From: an uncultured Acidobacteriota bacterium
GTDB lineage: Bacteria > Acidobacteriota > Blastocatellia > Pyrinomonadales > Pyrinomonadaceae
DNA: 64,000 nt
Direction of reading: 5' to 3'
Assembly (NCBI GenBank): GCA_937859595.1
Contig: CALMAH010000016.1
Location: 124,001-188,000, forward strand
Positions within the stretch are counted from its first letter, which is position 1. Each line of letters starts with the position of its first letter. Below the pieces are notes generated by a model. The model did not search any database, was not told where the DNA came from, and saw nothing but the letters and a program-made list of their open reading frames with translations. Of this stretch, positions 8,534 to 17,216 are shown one piece after another. The position numbers and the translations under genes are program-made.

Positions 8534-9582
8534 GGACACTCGAAGGCAAACGTGTGTTGGTCACCGGTGGTACCGGTTCGCTCGGACAGACACTTGTCAA
8601 ACGGCTTCTGGGGGGCACTGGGGGGCTTCCTGAGCGGGTAACCGTTTTCTCCCGTGATGAGGCGAAGCAGCACTATATGCGGCTGGAATTCCTTCATCAG
8701 AATGCCGCCACCGACGATATCATCTACACAAACTCGCAGGACCGCCTGAGCTTTCAGATTGGTGATGTCCGTGATCGGTCTACACTCGTCTCCGCATTGA
8801 AGGACATTGACGTAGTGTTTCACGCAGCGGCTCTGAAACAGGTGCCCTCATGCGAATATTTTCCGTTTGAGGCCGTAAAGACCAATATTCTAGGGGCTCA
8901 AAACCTTGTTTCCGCAATTTGTGAGAGCGATCTCCCGATCGAAACCGTTATAGGCATATCTACCGATAAGGCCTGCAAGCCAATAAACGTTATGGGAATG
9001 ACAAAGGCATTGCAGGAACGCATTTTGATCGAGGCCAACCGAGAGCGTGCGAATACGCGATTTCTTTGCGTTCGATACGGTAACGTGATCGCCTCGCGAG
9101 GCTCGATAATTCCGCTTTTCGTTGAACAGCTGCGGCAGGGTAGGCCGCTTACGGTCACCTTGCCGGAGATGACCAGGTTTCTGCTGAGTCTCGAAAGGGC
9201 GGTAGATACCGTTATTGCCGCCTATGCCGAGGGCATCCGAGGTGAGACCTACGTGCCAAAAGTGAAGGCCGCCCGCATTGAGGATGTAGCGCGGGCACTC
9301 GCCGGTGACGACGACCCGCCGATAGAATATAGCGGAATACGTCCCGGAGAAAAGATCCACGAGATCATGGTCTCTGAGGAAGAGTGTTTTCGAACTATCG
9401 AAAGGGGCGACCATTACGTAATTTTGCCGGTTTTGCCGGAGTTGCGGCCCTCGGATCCGATCGAACCCGTACTCTCTTCAGAATACTCATCAAAAGATAA
9501 CAATATTAGCGTCGGTGAGATCAAAGAGTTGATCAAAGAAGGAAGCGGCGAGATCGCAAATTTCATTGCTGCGAAAAATTAA
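8521..9582 (+). CDS. UDP-GlcNAc 4,6-dehydratase/5-epimerase, CapE/WbjB type
   Basis: A 353-residue SDR of the polysaccharide biosynthesis (CapD/FlaA1) family. VTGGTGSLGQ binds the nucleotide and DVRDRSTL and FHAAALKQVP are family blocks. ISTDKACKPINVMGMTKALQ holds the active site, with methionine where the usual YxxxK tyrosine stands. That substitution is known from CapE/WbjB enzymes, which dehydrate UDP-GlcNAc and invert C5 to enter the L-sugar series. RPGEKIHEIM near the C-terminus is also characteristic. With the reductase before and the epimerase after, this forms a three-step UDP-2-acetamido-2,6-dideoxy-L-hexose pathway. Confidence 0.9.
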   Translation: MEKLRTLEGKRVLVTGGTGSLGQTLVKRLLGGTGGLPERVTVFSRDEAKQHYMRLEFLHQNAATDDIIYTNSQDRLSFQIGDVRDRSTLVSALKDIDVVFHAAALKQVPSCEYFPFEAVKTNILGAQNLVSAICESDLPIETVIGISTDKACKPINVMGMTKALQERILIEANRERANTRFLCVRYGNVIASRGSIIPLFVEQLRQGRPLTVTLPEMTRFLLSLERAVDTVIAAYAEGIRGETYVPKVKAARIEDVARALAGDDDPPIEYSGIRPGEKIHEIMVSEEECFRTIERGDHYVILPVLPELRPSDPIEPVLSSEYSSKDNNISVGEIKELIKEGSGEIANFIAAKN

Positions 9583-9599
9583 GAACTCCCGGAATTTAC

Positions 9600-10700
9600 A
9601 TGAAGGTAGCTACGATTTTCGGAACACGGCCTGAGATAATCCGCCTTTCACTTATTCTTCGGGTTTTGGACCAACATTGTGAACACATAACCGTTCATAC
9701 CGGTCAGAACTTTCACGAGAATCTGAGCGACATATTCATCAAGGAATTGGATGTCCGGACTCCGGATGTCGAACTCGGCGTCCGGTCTTCGTCGTTCGGA
9801 GAACAGGCAGGACAAATAATCGCAAAGGCGGACGCGTTTTTGGAACAGCACCGACCGGATAAAGTGTTGATTCTAGGTGACACCAACAGCGCTCTTTCGG
9901 CGATCCCGGCGGCCAGGCGGGGAATTCCTGTCTTCCATATGGAGGCGGGAAACCGGTGTTACGACGATAGGGTACCGGAGGAGGTAAACCGACGAATAAT
10001 TGACCACTCAAGCCAGGTACTGATGCCATATACACAACGCAGCAAGGACAATCTTGTACGCGAAGGCATTGAACGCGAACGGATCTTTGTTATCGGAAAT
10101 CCGATTCGCGAAGTACTCGAGCATTTCTCTGAGAATATCGAGAAAAGCAAGGTGCTGGAATCGCTGAAAGTACGTCCGTTCGAATATTTTCTCGTTACGC
10201 TTCATCGGGCTGAGAATGTTGACATTGCCGACCGATTAAGGAACATAATCGCTAGCCTTGCCGAAGTCTCAAAACAATTTGAGAAAAAGATACTGGTAAG
10301 CGTTCACCCCCGCACGGCGGCCAAGCTGAAAGAGTATTCTATAATGCATGACGAAGGGGCGTTGATCTTGCTTGATGCTATGGGTTTCTTCGATTTTGTA
10401 AAACTGGAAAAGAATTCTCTTGCTGTTCTTACGGACAGTGGTACGGTGCAGGAAGAATGCGCGATATTTCAGATACCTAACGTCACCATCAGGGACGTGA
10501 CGGAAAGGCCGGAAACGATCGAATGTGGAAGCAATATCGTTAGCGGCTCCTCCACCGAGTCCATACTTAAATCAGTCGAACTCGCTATCTCACAACCCGC
10601 TAATTGGACGCCTCCCGCTGAGTATATGGTAACCAATGTATCGCAGACGGTAAGCAAGATAGTCCTTGGATTTACGAACCTGCGCAGATACGGATCGTGA
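9600..10700 (+). CDS. Non-hydrolysing UDP-N-acetylglucosamine 2-epimerase, WecB family
   Basis: A 366-residue GT-B-like epimerase. IFGTRPEIIRLS, TGQNFHENLSD, GDTNSALSA, HMEAGNRCYDDRVPEE and TDSGTVQEECA are the conserved WecB blocks, including the catalytic Asp/Glu/His set. In this context it should act last in the three-gene pathway (the WbjD/WbvD role), epimerising C2 of the L-sugar nucleotide to UDP-L-FucNAc or UDP-L-QuiNAc rather than making UDP-ManNAc. The LSLILR and MGFFDFVKLE segments resemble the WbjD subgroup. The assignment to L-sugars depends on neighbours. Confidence 0.88.
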   Translation: MKVATIFGTRPEIIRLSLILRVLDQHCEHITVHTGQNFHENLSDIFIKELDVRTPDVELGVRSSSFGEQAGQIIAKADAFLEQHRPDKVLILGDTNSALSAIPAARRGIPVFHMEAGNRCYDDRVPEEVNRRIIDHSSQVLMPYTQRSKDNLVREGIERERIFVIGNPIREVLEHFSENIEKSKVLESLKVRPFEYFLVTLHRAENVDIADRLRNIIASLAEVSKQFEKKILVSVHPRTAAKLKEYSIMHDEGALILLDAMGFFDFVKLEKNSLAVLTDSGTVQEECAIFQIPNVTIRDVTERPETIECGSNIVSGSSTESILKSVELAISQPANWTPPAEYMVTNVSQTVSKIVLGFTNLRRYGS

Positions 10701-10722
10701 TGTCGGGTCTCCCGGTCAAGTA

Positions 10723-11907
10723 GTGTCAAATAAGCCTAAGATCTTAGTCCTTTGCGATTATTATCTCCCCGGTTTCCGAAGCGGTGGGGGTATGTGGACC
10801 GTTGTGAACCTGGTTGATCGCTTTTGCGACCGATACGACTTTTTTGTTGTCGCAAGGAACTACGACGGCCGCGAAGACCCAACCCCTTACACAGAGGTCA
10901 AAACAGCGGACTGGAACACGGTAGGGAACGCCAGAGTATATTATATCTCGGACGAAATGTTAGGTATGCGGGCGATACAACGGTTGATCCGCGAGGTGGC
11001 TCCTGATGCTATATTTCTAAACTCTTATTTTGCCACACCTTCGGTCATTTTGTATTTTTTGCGGTTTTTGGGAATAGATCGGGATATTCCGCTGATCCTC
11101 GCACCTTGCGGCAATCTATCTGAGCGTTCGATCGGACTAAAACCGCTCAAAAAGCGGTCTTTCATTTTCTTATCACGACTGCTCGGCCTGCAAAAAGGTG
11201 TGATATGGAAGGCAACGTCGGACCTGGAGGTCAAGGAGATCGAAGCTGCGATGGGCAAACAAGCTGCTTTCCTGGTGGCCCCGGACCTGCCGCCGCTCTC
11301 GATACTCCCAGACCTATCAGTTGAGCAGAAACCCCGGAAAGAGAAGGGAAACGTCAGGCTTATTTTCATATCGAGGGTTGTCAAGAAAAAGAATTTGGAC
11401 CTTTTGCTCACCTCACTTCTTCCCTTGACCGAGGGCAACATAACACTTGATATCGTCGGACCTCTTGAGGAGAAACGGTATTGGGAACAATGCCGATCCA
11501 TCATTGACCAGCTGCCAGAAAACATAAAAGTAAACGTCGTCGGCGGGGTACCGTACCAGGAGGGTTTACAATATCTTGTCAATTCCCACTTTATGGTCCT
11601 GCCGACTTTGAACGAGAACTTTGGCTATGTTTTCATTGAAGCAATGTCTGCAGGGTGTCCGCTGCTGGTTAGCGAGGGAACCACGATCTGGAACGACCTC
11701 GAACCGACTGGGACGGGTTGGAATCTGCCGCTCGACGAGCCCGAAATATGGTCTGATCGAATTCGGTCATGTTGTGCAATGGATGCGGATCAGTTTTCCG
11801 CAATGTCAATTAAGGCTAGGGAAAGAGCCGATGCCTGGCTTTCGGACCCAAAAATTGAGGAGGCGACTGCATCTGTTCTTGAATTCGCCTTGAATTCAAG
11901 AAAGTGA
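10723..11907 (+). CDS. Glycosyltransferase family 4
   Basis: About 394 residues. The N-terminal GT-B half holds LVLCDYYLPGFRSGGG, the acceptor-side loop. The C-terminal half holds IFISRVVKKKNLDLLL and LPTLNENFGYVFIEAMSAGCPLLVSEGT, the E-x7-E donor site of GT4. I favour the GTG at 10723; the frame can be extended to 10666 but that overlaps the epimerase gene and adds non-conserved residues. It lies directly behind the aminosugar pathway and probably builds the same repeat unit. Donor and linkage cannot be read from sequence. Confidence 0.84.
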   Translation: MSNKPKILVLCDYYLPGFRSGGGMWTVVNLVDRFCDRYDFFVVARNYDGREDPTPYTEVKTADWNTVGNARVYYISDEMLGMRAIQRLIREVAPDAIFLNSYFATPSVILYFLRFLGIDRDIPLILAPCGNLSERSIGLKPLKKRSFIFLSRLLGLQKGVIWKATSDLEVKEIEAAMGKQAAFLVAPDLPPLSILPDLSVEQKPRKEKGNVRLIFISRVVKKKNLDLLLTSLLPLTEGNITLDIVGPLEEKRYWEQCRSIIDQLPENIKVNVVGGVPYQEGLQYLVNSHFMVLPTLNENFGYVFIEAMSAGCPLLVSEGTTIWNDLEPTGTGWNLPLDEPEIWSDRIRSCCAMDADQFSAMSIKARERADAWLSDPKIEEATASVLEFALNSRK

Positions 11908-11916
11908 TCGCGAAGT

Positions 11917-13182
11917 GTGAAAGACGAGATCGAAGAACCTTCTGAACCACGTGCAAGAGGCCGCCTTTGGGTGGTCTCTGAACTTTACTATCCGGAAGAG
12001 ACGTCAACCGGTTACTATCTGACCAAAATAGCAGAAGGATTGGTAAACCAGTTCGAGATCAAAGTGATCTGCGGACAGCCGAACTATTTTCGACGGGGGA
12101 CTCGAGCGCCTCGGCGGGAAATTCACAAGGATGTTGAAATATATCGTGTAACCAGCACGACATTTGACAAGAACATCATCCTTTTACGACTTCTGAACAT
12201 GGTCACCCTTTGTGCTTCGGTTTTCTTGACCGGACTGCGGCGATTTCGTGCAGGCGACAAGGTTTTGGTTGTCACCACTCCGCCGATGCTCCCGTTTGCT
12301 GTCGCCGCGGCGTCACTTGTCCGAGGATGCGAATACACCTTGTTGATCCACGACAACTATCCCGAACTGGCCATCGCTGTAGGAACGATAAAAAAGCGAT
12401 CGATGCTCGTGTCGCTCGTCGGCCACGCTAATCGGTGGCTATACAAGTATGCGTCTCGGATAATTGTGGTTGGGCGCGATATGAAGGTGCTCCTGGAAAA
12501 AAAGACGCGAGGATTGGATATCCCGATCGTTGCGATACCGAACTGGGCGGAACTTGAAACCGTCGTACCGGCCCCGAGATCCGGGAACGCTCTGCTCAAG
12601 GAACTAGGACTGGTTGATAAGTTCGTGCTGCTTTATGCAGGAAACATGGGCCGTCCGAACGATCTGGAAACCATAGTCGAGGCAGCAATACAGTTGAGAT
12701 CGAAAACACAAATTCACTTCATTTTTCTTGGCAGCGGGGCAAAGAAGCGATGGCTGGAAGACGAAGTGGAGAACCAGAAGCTCGACAACGTTACGATCCT
12801 TGAACCAAGACCCCGTGCGGACCAGGTGATCTTCCTGAATGCGTGTGACGTTGCGTTGGTTTCTTTGGTCGAAGGTATGCTCGGCGTTTCGATGCCGAGC
12901 AGAACTTACAATATTCTAGCCGCAGGCAAACCCATACTTGCATTGACCGAAGAGGGTTCCGAGATATCTCATGTGATACATGAGGAACATGTCGGTAAAA
13001 CCGTGAGGCCAAACGATATCAGTGGTTTCATCGATGCGGTAGAAGAACTCCGTGATCTTGGTGACCAGCTTGCCGAGATGGGAAAGAGGGCGAGAAGGGC
13101 GGCCGCAAATAAGTATTCGCTTGAACTCGCGATCTCTCGCTACAGAAGTTCGTTGAGCTCCTTAAGATACGAGAATGACTGA
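11917..13182 (+). CDS. Glycosyltransferase family 4, WbuB-like
   Basis: A 421-residue GT-B enzyme starting at GTG 11917. VVSELYYPEETSTGYYLT, VTTPPMLPFAVA and LLIHDNYPELA are blocks shared with WbuB/WcaI-type transferases, several of which transfer L-FucNAc or related 2-acetamido-deoxy-L-sugars. The donor half has LLYAGNMGRPNDLETIV and MPSRTYNILAAGKPILAL. The preceding three-enzyme pathway would supply such a donor, so it is a reasonable candidate for the transferase that follows the initiating enzyme encoded next. The 8-nt overlap with the next gene supports joint expression. Confidence 0.86.
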   Translation: MKDEIEEPSEPRARGRLWVVSELYYPEETSTGYYLTKIAEGLVNQFEIKVICGQPNYFRRGTRAPRREIHKDVEIYRVTSTTFDKNIILLRLLNMVTLCASVFLTGLRRFRAGDKVLVVTTPPMLPFAVAAASLVRGCEYTLLIHDNYPELAIAVGTIKKRSMLVSLVGHANRWLYKYASRIIVVGRDMKVLLEKKTRGLDIPIVAIPNWAELETVVPAPRSGNALLKELGLVDKFVLLYAGNMGRPNDLETIVEAAIQLRSKTQIHFIFLGSGAKKRWLEDEVENQKLDNVTILEPRPRADQVIFLNACDVALVSLVEGMLGVSMPSRTYNILAAGKPILALTEEGSEISHVIHEEHVGKTVRPNDISGFIDAVEELRDLGDQLAEMGKRARRAAANKYSLELAISRYRSSLSSLRYEND

Positions 13183-14233
13183 AGCCCTTATATTTCTGGC
13201 GAGCTCAATTGTCACCTATTTTGGCGTCAGGCGTTATCGCGAATGGTCAACGGGGCGGCTCCTCGATATGCCAAATGAGCGGAGTTCACATATTGTGCCT
13301 ACCCTGCGAGGGGCAGGATCGGTGGTTGTTCTTGTCTGTTTGACGGGCGGTTTGGTCGCCTATTTCGTCACAGGCGAGTTTCCCTTTGTGATCATGGTCG
13401 CGGGTGGAGCCGGGCTAGGCCTCGTCGGATGGTTGGATGATCTGTACTCCTTGCCAAAAACATTAAAATTTTCCGCACACATAATAGCCGCGATCTTCCT
13501 TGTCTTTAGCCTTGGCTTTTTCGACTACTTTGTTGTAGGGCCGTATGTCGTATTTCTTTGGCTCTTCGGGTTAGTTCTGACGCTGCTGTGGGTTGTCGGC
13601 GTTATCAACACCTTCAACCTGATGGATGGTATAGACGGAATAGCCGGGACTCAGGCATTTGTCGCCTCGCTTGCATGGGCCGCCTTCGGACTGGTAACCC
13701 AAAGTCCTACGATCACAACCGTATCACTGCTTGTCGCAGGTTCCAGCTTTGCATTCTTATTTTACAATTGGCATCCGGCTCGTGTGTTTTCCGGCGATAT
13801 CGGCAGCACATACCTAGGTTTTGCGTTTGCAGCGCTCCCGCTCATTGCAATTCACGAGTCTCGGGTCCATCGGGGCTTAATATTCCTGTTCGCAGCATCA
13901 GTGATCTGGCCGTTCATTGTAGATACTTTATTTACATTTGCTCGAAGGGTCATTTCAGTCGGTCTTAGTGTGTTCGAACCGCATAGAACACATATTTATC
14001 AGCTTGCGGTGGCTTCGGGAAGATCCCATGATCTTGTCGCTCTCGGATATGCTTTGTTGTCACTACTTTTGTCCGTCATGGCGGTATCGGCTTTGATCTG
14101 GCCGGGCATCGGACCTTTGGTATTGCAATTTTCTTTGGCAGCTACAACAGTCGCCATTCTGATCACATATATTGTGAGCCGCGGTACCGGTAAGCGTGAT
14201 CCGATCGATCATAGCCGGGCCAGCTCGATTTAG
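13175..14233 (+). CDS. WecA/WbpL-like undecaprenyl-phosphate sugar-1-phosphate transferase
   Basis: A 352-residue polytopic membrane enzyme of the MraY/WecA family with about 10 helices. Landmarks are LDMPNERSSHIVPTLRGAG (substrate loop), GWLDDLYSLPK (the DD pair), NTFNLMDGIDGIAG (catalytic aspartates) and EPHRTHIYQ (the HxH loop). It starts glycan synthesis by moving a HexNAc-1-phosphate from UDP-sugar to undecaprenyl phosphate on the inner membrane. Location after the WbuB-like enzyme resembles Pseudomonas B-band loci, where WbpL may use UDP-FucNAc or UDP-QuiNAc. Confidence 0.9.
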   Translation: MTEALIFLASSIVTYFGVRRYREWSTGRLLDMPNERSSHIVPTLRGAGSVVVLVCLTGGLVAYFVTGEFPFVIMVAGGAGLGLVGWLDDLYSLPKTLKFSAHIIAAIFLVFSLGFFDYFVVGPYVVFLWLFGLVLTLLWVVGVINTFNLMDGIDGIAGTQAFVASLAWAAFGLVTQSPTITTVSLLVAGSSFAFLFYNWHPARVFSGDIGSTYLGFAFAALPLIAIHESRVHRGLIFLFAASVIWPFIVDTLFTFARRVISVGLSVFEPHRTHIYQLAVASGRSHDLVALGYALLSLLLSVMAVSALIWPGIGPLVLQFSLAATTVAILITYIVSRGTGKRDPIDHSRASSI

Positions 14234-14236
14234 GGT

Positions 14237-15118
14237 GTGAATCAAATGAAATCCCCTCGGTCTCAATATCATTTCAATTTCGAATCCTACGGCGTTGTGT
14301 TAAGGATCGAAAGCAATAGTCCTGAGACCCTTGCGATCGCCAAAAATGTCGCCGCAAAGGCCTTGATCGGACAAATGACTATGCTTAGTGATGCAGTACA
14401 AGCTCCTTATAGTTTCAGCATTAATTACGAAGATGGTCGATATGAGATCTGTCGCGACGGCGAGTCCTTAAGCTCTGGGTCAGACGAAACGGTCTTTCTA
14501 AAATATTTCGACAGCATGGTCCGCTCGCGGGTCACAGAAAAAGCAAAAGACCTGGTTTTCGTCCACGCCGGGGCAGTCGGATGGAAGGGGAATGCCATAC
14601 TCATACCGGCTCGCAGCGGCATGGGCAAGACCACACTCGTATCCGAACTAATCCAGCTTGGCGCAGATTACTATTCGGATGAATACGCCGTACTTGATAT
14701 CGAGGGAATGAATCACCCATTTGCTCGCCCGCTTTCGATGAGAGTTACGGATGCCGGCGAAATGAGGCAAATTGACGTCGAACCTGCGGATTTACAAGCT
14801 ACCGTTGGCACGGTTCGGTTGCCTGTAGGCCTGGTGGTTTTGACTGAATACAAGCCGGAGATCCCGCTCACTATCGGGAGACTTTCGATCGGTTCCGGCA
14901 TTCTTGAAACAGTGAATCATACGATCCCGTTCGCAGTTTCACCCGAAAATTCATTAAAAGTGTTGAAAACGGCGTTAAGTCGTGCCATAATCCTGAAAGG
15001 TATGCGAGGTGACGCCAAGCAGTTCGCTCGTTCCGTTATATCTTTTTTTGACTATCAGTTAGACTCGGGTATGGCCGACCGCACCGTAGAGTCATTTTTT
15101 GGAGGAGATAATGAATAA
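14237..15118 (+). CDS. HPr kinase-like P-loop protein (HprK-related)
   Basis: About 293 residues. The C-terminal two thirds resemble HPr kinase/phosphorylase. HAGAVGWKGNAILIPARSG leads into the Walker A GMGKTT (128-133), then LGADYYSDEYAVLD (the Asp-containing HprK block) and later RLPVGLVVLTEYKP. The N-terminal 110 residues lack the HprK N-domain. Proteins of this type occur with PqqD-like and nucleotidyltransferase genes in polysaccharide or peptide-natural-product neighbourhoods and in some lasso-peptide clusters, where the kinase phosphorylates a peptide. No HPr or PTS gene is nearby. Start is GTG 14237 or ATG 14246. The substrate is unknown; the next gene product is the obvious candidate partner. 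Confidence 0.78.
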   Translation: MNQMKSPRSQYHFNFESYGVVLRIESNSPETLAIAKNVAAKALIGQMTMLSDAVQAPYSFSINYEDGRYEICRDGESLSSGSDETVFLKYFDSMVRSRVTEKAKDLVFVHAGAVGWKGNAILIPARSGMGKTTLVSELIQLGADYYSDEYAVLDIEGMNHPFARPLSMRVTDAGEMRQIDVEPADLQATVGTVRLPVGLVVLTEYKPEIPLTIGRLSIGSGILETVNHTIPFAVSPENSLKVLKTALSRAIILKGMRGDAKQFARSVISFFDYQLDSGMADRTVESFFGGDNE

Positions 15119-15590
15119 CCCGCAATTCCCTATTGCTCGTAGTGCAGGCCTGGTGGTCCAGGATGTGCCGGACGAGGTTTTGGTCTATGACACTGAGAAA
15201 AATAAAGCCCACTGCTTGAATAGAACGGCTGCCTTGGTTTGGAGGTCTTGCGACGGAAAGACCTCTGTTTCGGAGTTGGCAAAGATCGTTGGGGATCAAG
15301 CGGGTGAGGAGATCTCGGACGAGATCGTTTGGCTGGCTCTCGATCAGTTAAGCAAAACTGACCTTCTCGAAAGAGAACACAGGCTCGAGACATTTGGACG
15401 TTCTCGCCGCGAAGCCCTTAAGAAGATCGGGCTCGCGTCGATGGTCGCGCTCCCTATAGTCGCGTCGCTTGCCGCACCACAGAGCGCCTTGGCAAATCTT
15501 TCGTGTGCATGTACTACGGTAGCTGATTGCAGCGGCCCCGGTGTGAGCTGCCCAACTGCCGGGTGTTCTGGCGAAGGCGTCTGCATTTAG
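15111..15590 (+). CDS. PqqD-family protein with twin-arginine-like segment and six-cysteine tail
   Basis: 159 residues from ATG 15111, chosen because GGAGGA (15101-15106) lies just upstream; it overlaps the kinase stop by 8 nt. Residues 1-90 are a PqqD/RRE-like winged helix (VYDTEKNKAHCLNRTAALVW, then DGKTSVSELA). Residues 97-128 read RSRREALKKIGLASMV and on to a hydrophobic stretch ending PQSALA, resembling a twin-arginine signal or membrane anchor. The last 31 residues are Cys/Gly/Ser-rich with Cys at 132, 134, 140, 147, 152 and 158. PqqD domains normally present precursor peptides to modifying enzymes; here the domain and a peptide-like tail share one chain. Whether the tail is cleaved, modified or exported is not known. 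Confidence 0.8.
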   Translation: MNNPQFPIARSAGLVVQDVPDEVLVYDTEKNKAHCLNRTAALVWRSCDGKTSVSELAKIVGDQAGEEISDEIVWLALDQLSKTDLLEREHRLETFGRSRREALKKIGLASMVALPIVASLAAPQSALANLSCACTTVADCSGPGVSCPTAGCSGEGVCI

Positions 15591-15617
15591 GCGTTTTGAC
15601 AATCTTTTAGGGAGCAG

Positions 15618-16505
15618 ATGGCCATGCTGTCTGCTCCTAATTGTTTGGAGGTCGGCAATTTGGGAAGGAACGATGTTGGGAAATTCCTGGTTCTTGAACG
15701 TGCCGTCTTTGAGACCAGGATCGCGGAGTGTTTTTCACTGTTTCGCGAACTTGGCGTTGAGCCGGTAATGTTCAAAGGATGGCTCGCCGCAAGCAACTAT
15801 CCTGACGGGCATCGCCGTCAGTATGCCGATCTGGACATCGCCGTTTCACCCTCTGAATTCGGAATAGCTCTGAAGCAGCTCCCGGAGTTGTTTCGCAAAA
15901 AGATACCGATCGATCTCCATTCAGGCCTTCGTCACCTCGATACACTTCCCTGGGATAAATTTTTCGATAGATGTGAGATAAGGGGCGTTCAGGGTGTAGA
16001 GATCCGTGTGCCGTGCCCAGAGGATCACCTCAGAATTCTATGTGTTCATTGGCTTTCGGACGGGGGCGAATATCGCGAACGGCTCTGGGATATCTATTAT
16101 GCGGTCGCGAACCGACCGCCAGACTTTGATTGGGATAAATGTCTGGGTTGCGTGTCAGAGATACGCAGAGAGTGGGTCATAACATGCATCGGCCTGGCTC
16201 ACAAATATCTGGGCCTTTCTATCAACGACCTTCCGTTCAAGGACGAGGCACAGTATCTGCCCGGCTGGTTGACGAAGTTCCTTGAAACCGAATGGAAAAG
16301 GACAACTCGACTGATCCCTTTGCGGCTTGCCGCTAAAAGGCCTCGGCTTTTGGTCGGACAGATCAGAAAACGGTTTCCGCCAAATCCGATCCAGTCGATC
16401 GTGGACACCGAAAGCTCGGTAAAGCGGCAGTTCCTTCTTCCTGTCCAAATGCGAGGTCTTTTACGCCGGTCAAGAATATCAATAGCGCGAGCCTTCGGCA
16501 GATAG
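15618..16505 (+). CDS. Nucleotidyltransferase-fold protein (NTP_transf_5 type)
   Basis: 295 residues. The conserved core reads LGVEPVMFKGWLAA, then RRQYADLDIAVSP, giving the K-x-n-R-x2-D-x-D arrangement of the uncharacterised nucleotidyltransferase family, followed by PIDLHSGLRH as the third acidic strand. The rest is helical and basic. The start at ATG 15618 has GGGAG nearby. These proteins recur beside HprK-like kinases and PqqD proteins, including in lasso-peptide and exopolysaccharide loci, where they are proposed to modify a peptide or glycan. The true substrate is unknown. It ends 15 nt before tsaB. Confidence 0.75.
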   Translation: MAMLSAPNCLEVGNLGRNDVGKFLVLERAVFETRIAECFSLFRELGVEPVMFKGWLAASNYPDGHRRQYADLDIAVSPSEFGIALKQLPELFRKKIPIDLHSGLRHLDTLPWDKFFDRCEIRGVQGVEIRVPCPEDHLRILCVHWLSDGGEYRERLWDIYYAVANRPPDFDWDKCLGCVSEIRREWVITCIGLAHKYLGLSINDLPFKDEAQYLPGWLTKFLETEWKRTTRLIPLRLAAKRPRLLVGQIRKRFPPNPIQSIVDTESSVKRQFLLPVQMRGLLRRSRISIARAFGR

Positions 16506-16520
16506 CCCCAGCGATCAAGT

Positions 16521-17213
16521 ATGAGCGACAAGCCCCGTAGAGATGGAGTCACCCTCGCTATCGAGCCCGCCGTGGCAGGTGGCAGCATCGGTTTATATGA
16601 GTACGGCAGCGAAGTTGGTTCGATCTGCGGGGATGAAAGCATCTCACGGGCCGAAGCTCTATTGCCCAATGTTCAGAAACTGCTGGCTGAAAATTCGCTC
16701 GGCAAATCCGATATAAAGCAGGTTGTTGTGTCCACGGGGCCCGGAAGTTTTACCGGCATTCGTATCGGTTTGGCCACCGCCCTTGGCCTTAAGGCGTCTT
16801 TAGGGGTTGATACGATAGGTGTGTCCGTGCTTTCGGCGATGTCACTACTTGTGAGCGACGCGAACCGGTGGATCTGCGCTGTGCCTATCGGGAAGGCAGA
16901 CATCGGCTATCAAGTTTTTGAACGTCCGTCGGGCTCCGATCGGATAAATGGTTTGGAACCTGTCGCCGCGTATAAGGCCCAACTGAGCGAGATAATCAGC
17001 AATGGTGATGTCCACTGCGCTGTCCTTCACCCGGCCTTGGTGGAAATTATGTCGGAGATCAGAGGTCCTCAGACTAATGAAATCCGAATTGTTGATGCTG
17101 GGACAAATCTGTCGCGGCTTCTCGCCAGTCGTGAGGCGATCGACAGATGGGGCGGAGGGCTCGAACCCATTTATCTGTTCAACCCGGCCAAACAGAGGCC
17201 TTACCCGGAGTAA
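16521..17213 (+). CDS. tsaB: tRNA threonylcarbamoyladenosine biosynthesis protein TsaB
   Basis: 230 residues with the ASKHA actin-like fold. The family block STGPGSFTGIRIGLATALGLK is clear (about residues 73-92), preceded by the ISRAEALLPNVQKLL helix. TsaB scaffolds TsaD and TsaE in making t6A37 on ANN-decoding tRNAs. It is followed after 3 nt by rimI, a frequent bacterial tsaB-rimI pairing. The N-terminus (VTLAIEPAVAGGSIGLYE) departs from the more usual LaIDTS start, with a Pro instead of Asp/Thr, which is tolerable because TsaB is not the catalytic subunit. Confidence 0.93.
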   Translation: MSDKPRRDGVTLAIEPAVAGGSIGLYEYGSEVGSICGDESISRAEALLPNVQKLLAENSLGKSDIKQVVVSTGPGSFTGIRIGLATALGLKASLGVDTIGVSVLSAMSLLVSDANRWICAVPIGKADIGYQVFERPSGSDRINGLEPVAAYKAQLSEIISNGDVHCAVLHPALVEIMSEIRGPQTNEIRIVDAGTNLSRLLASREAIDRWGGGLEPIYLFNPAKQRPYPE

Positions 17214-17216
17214 AGG

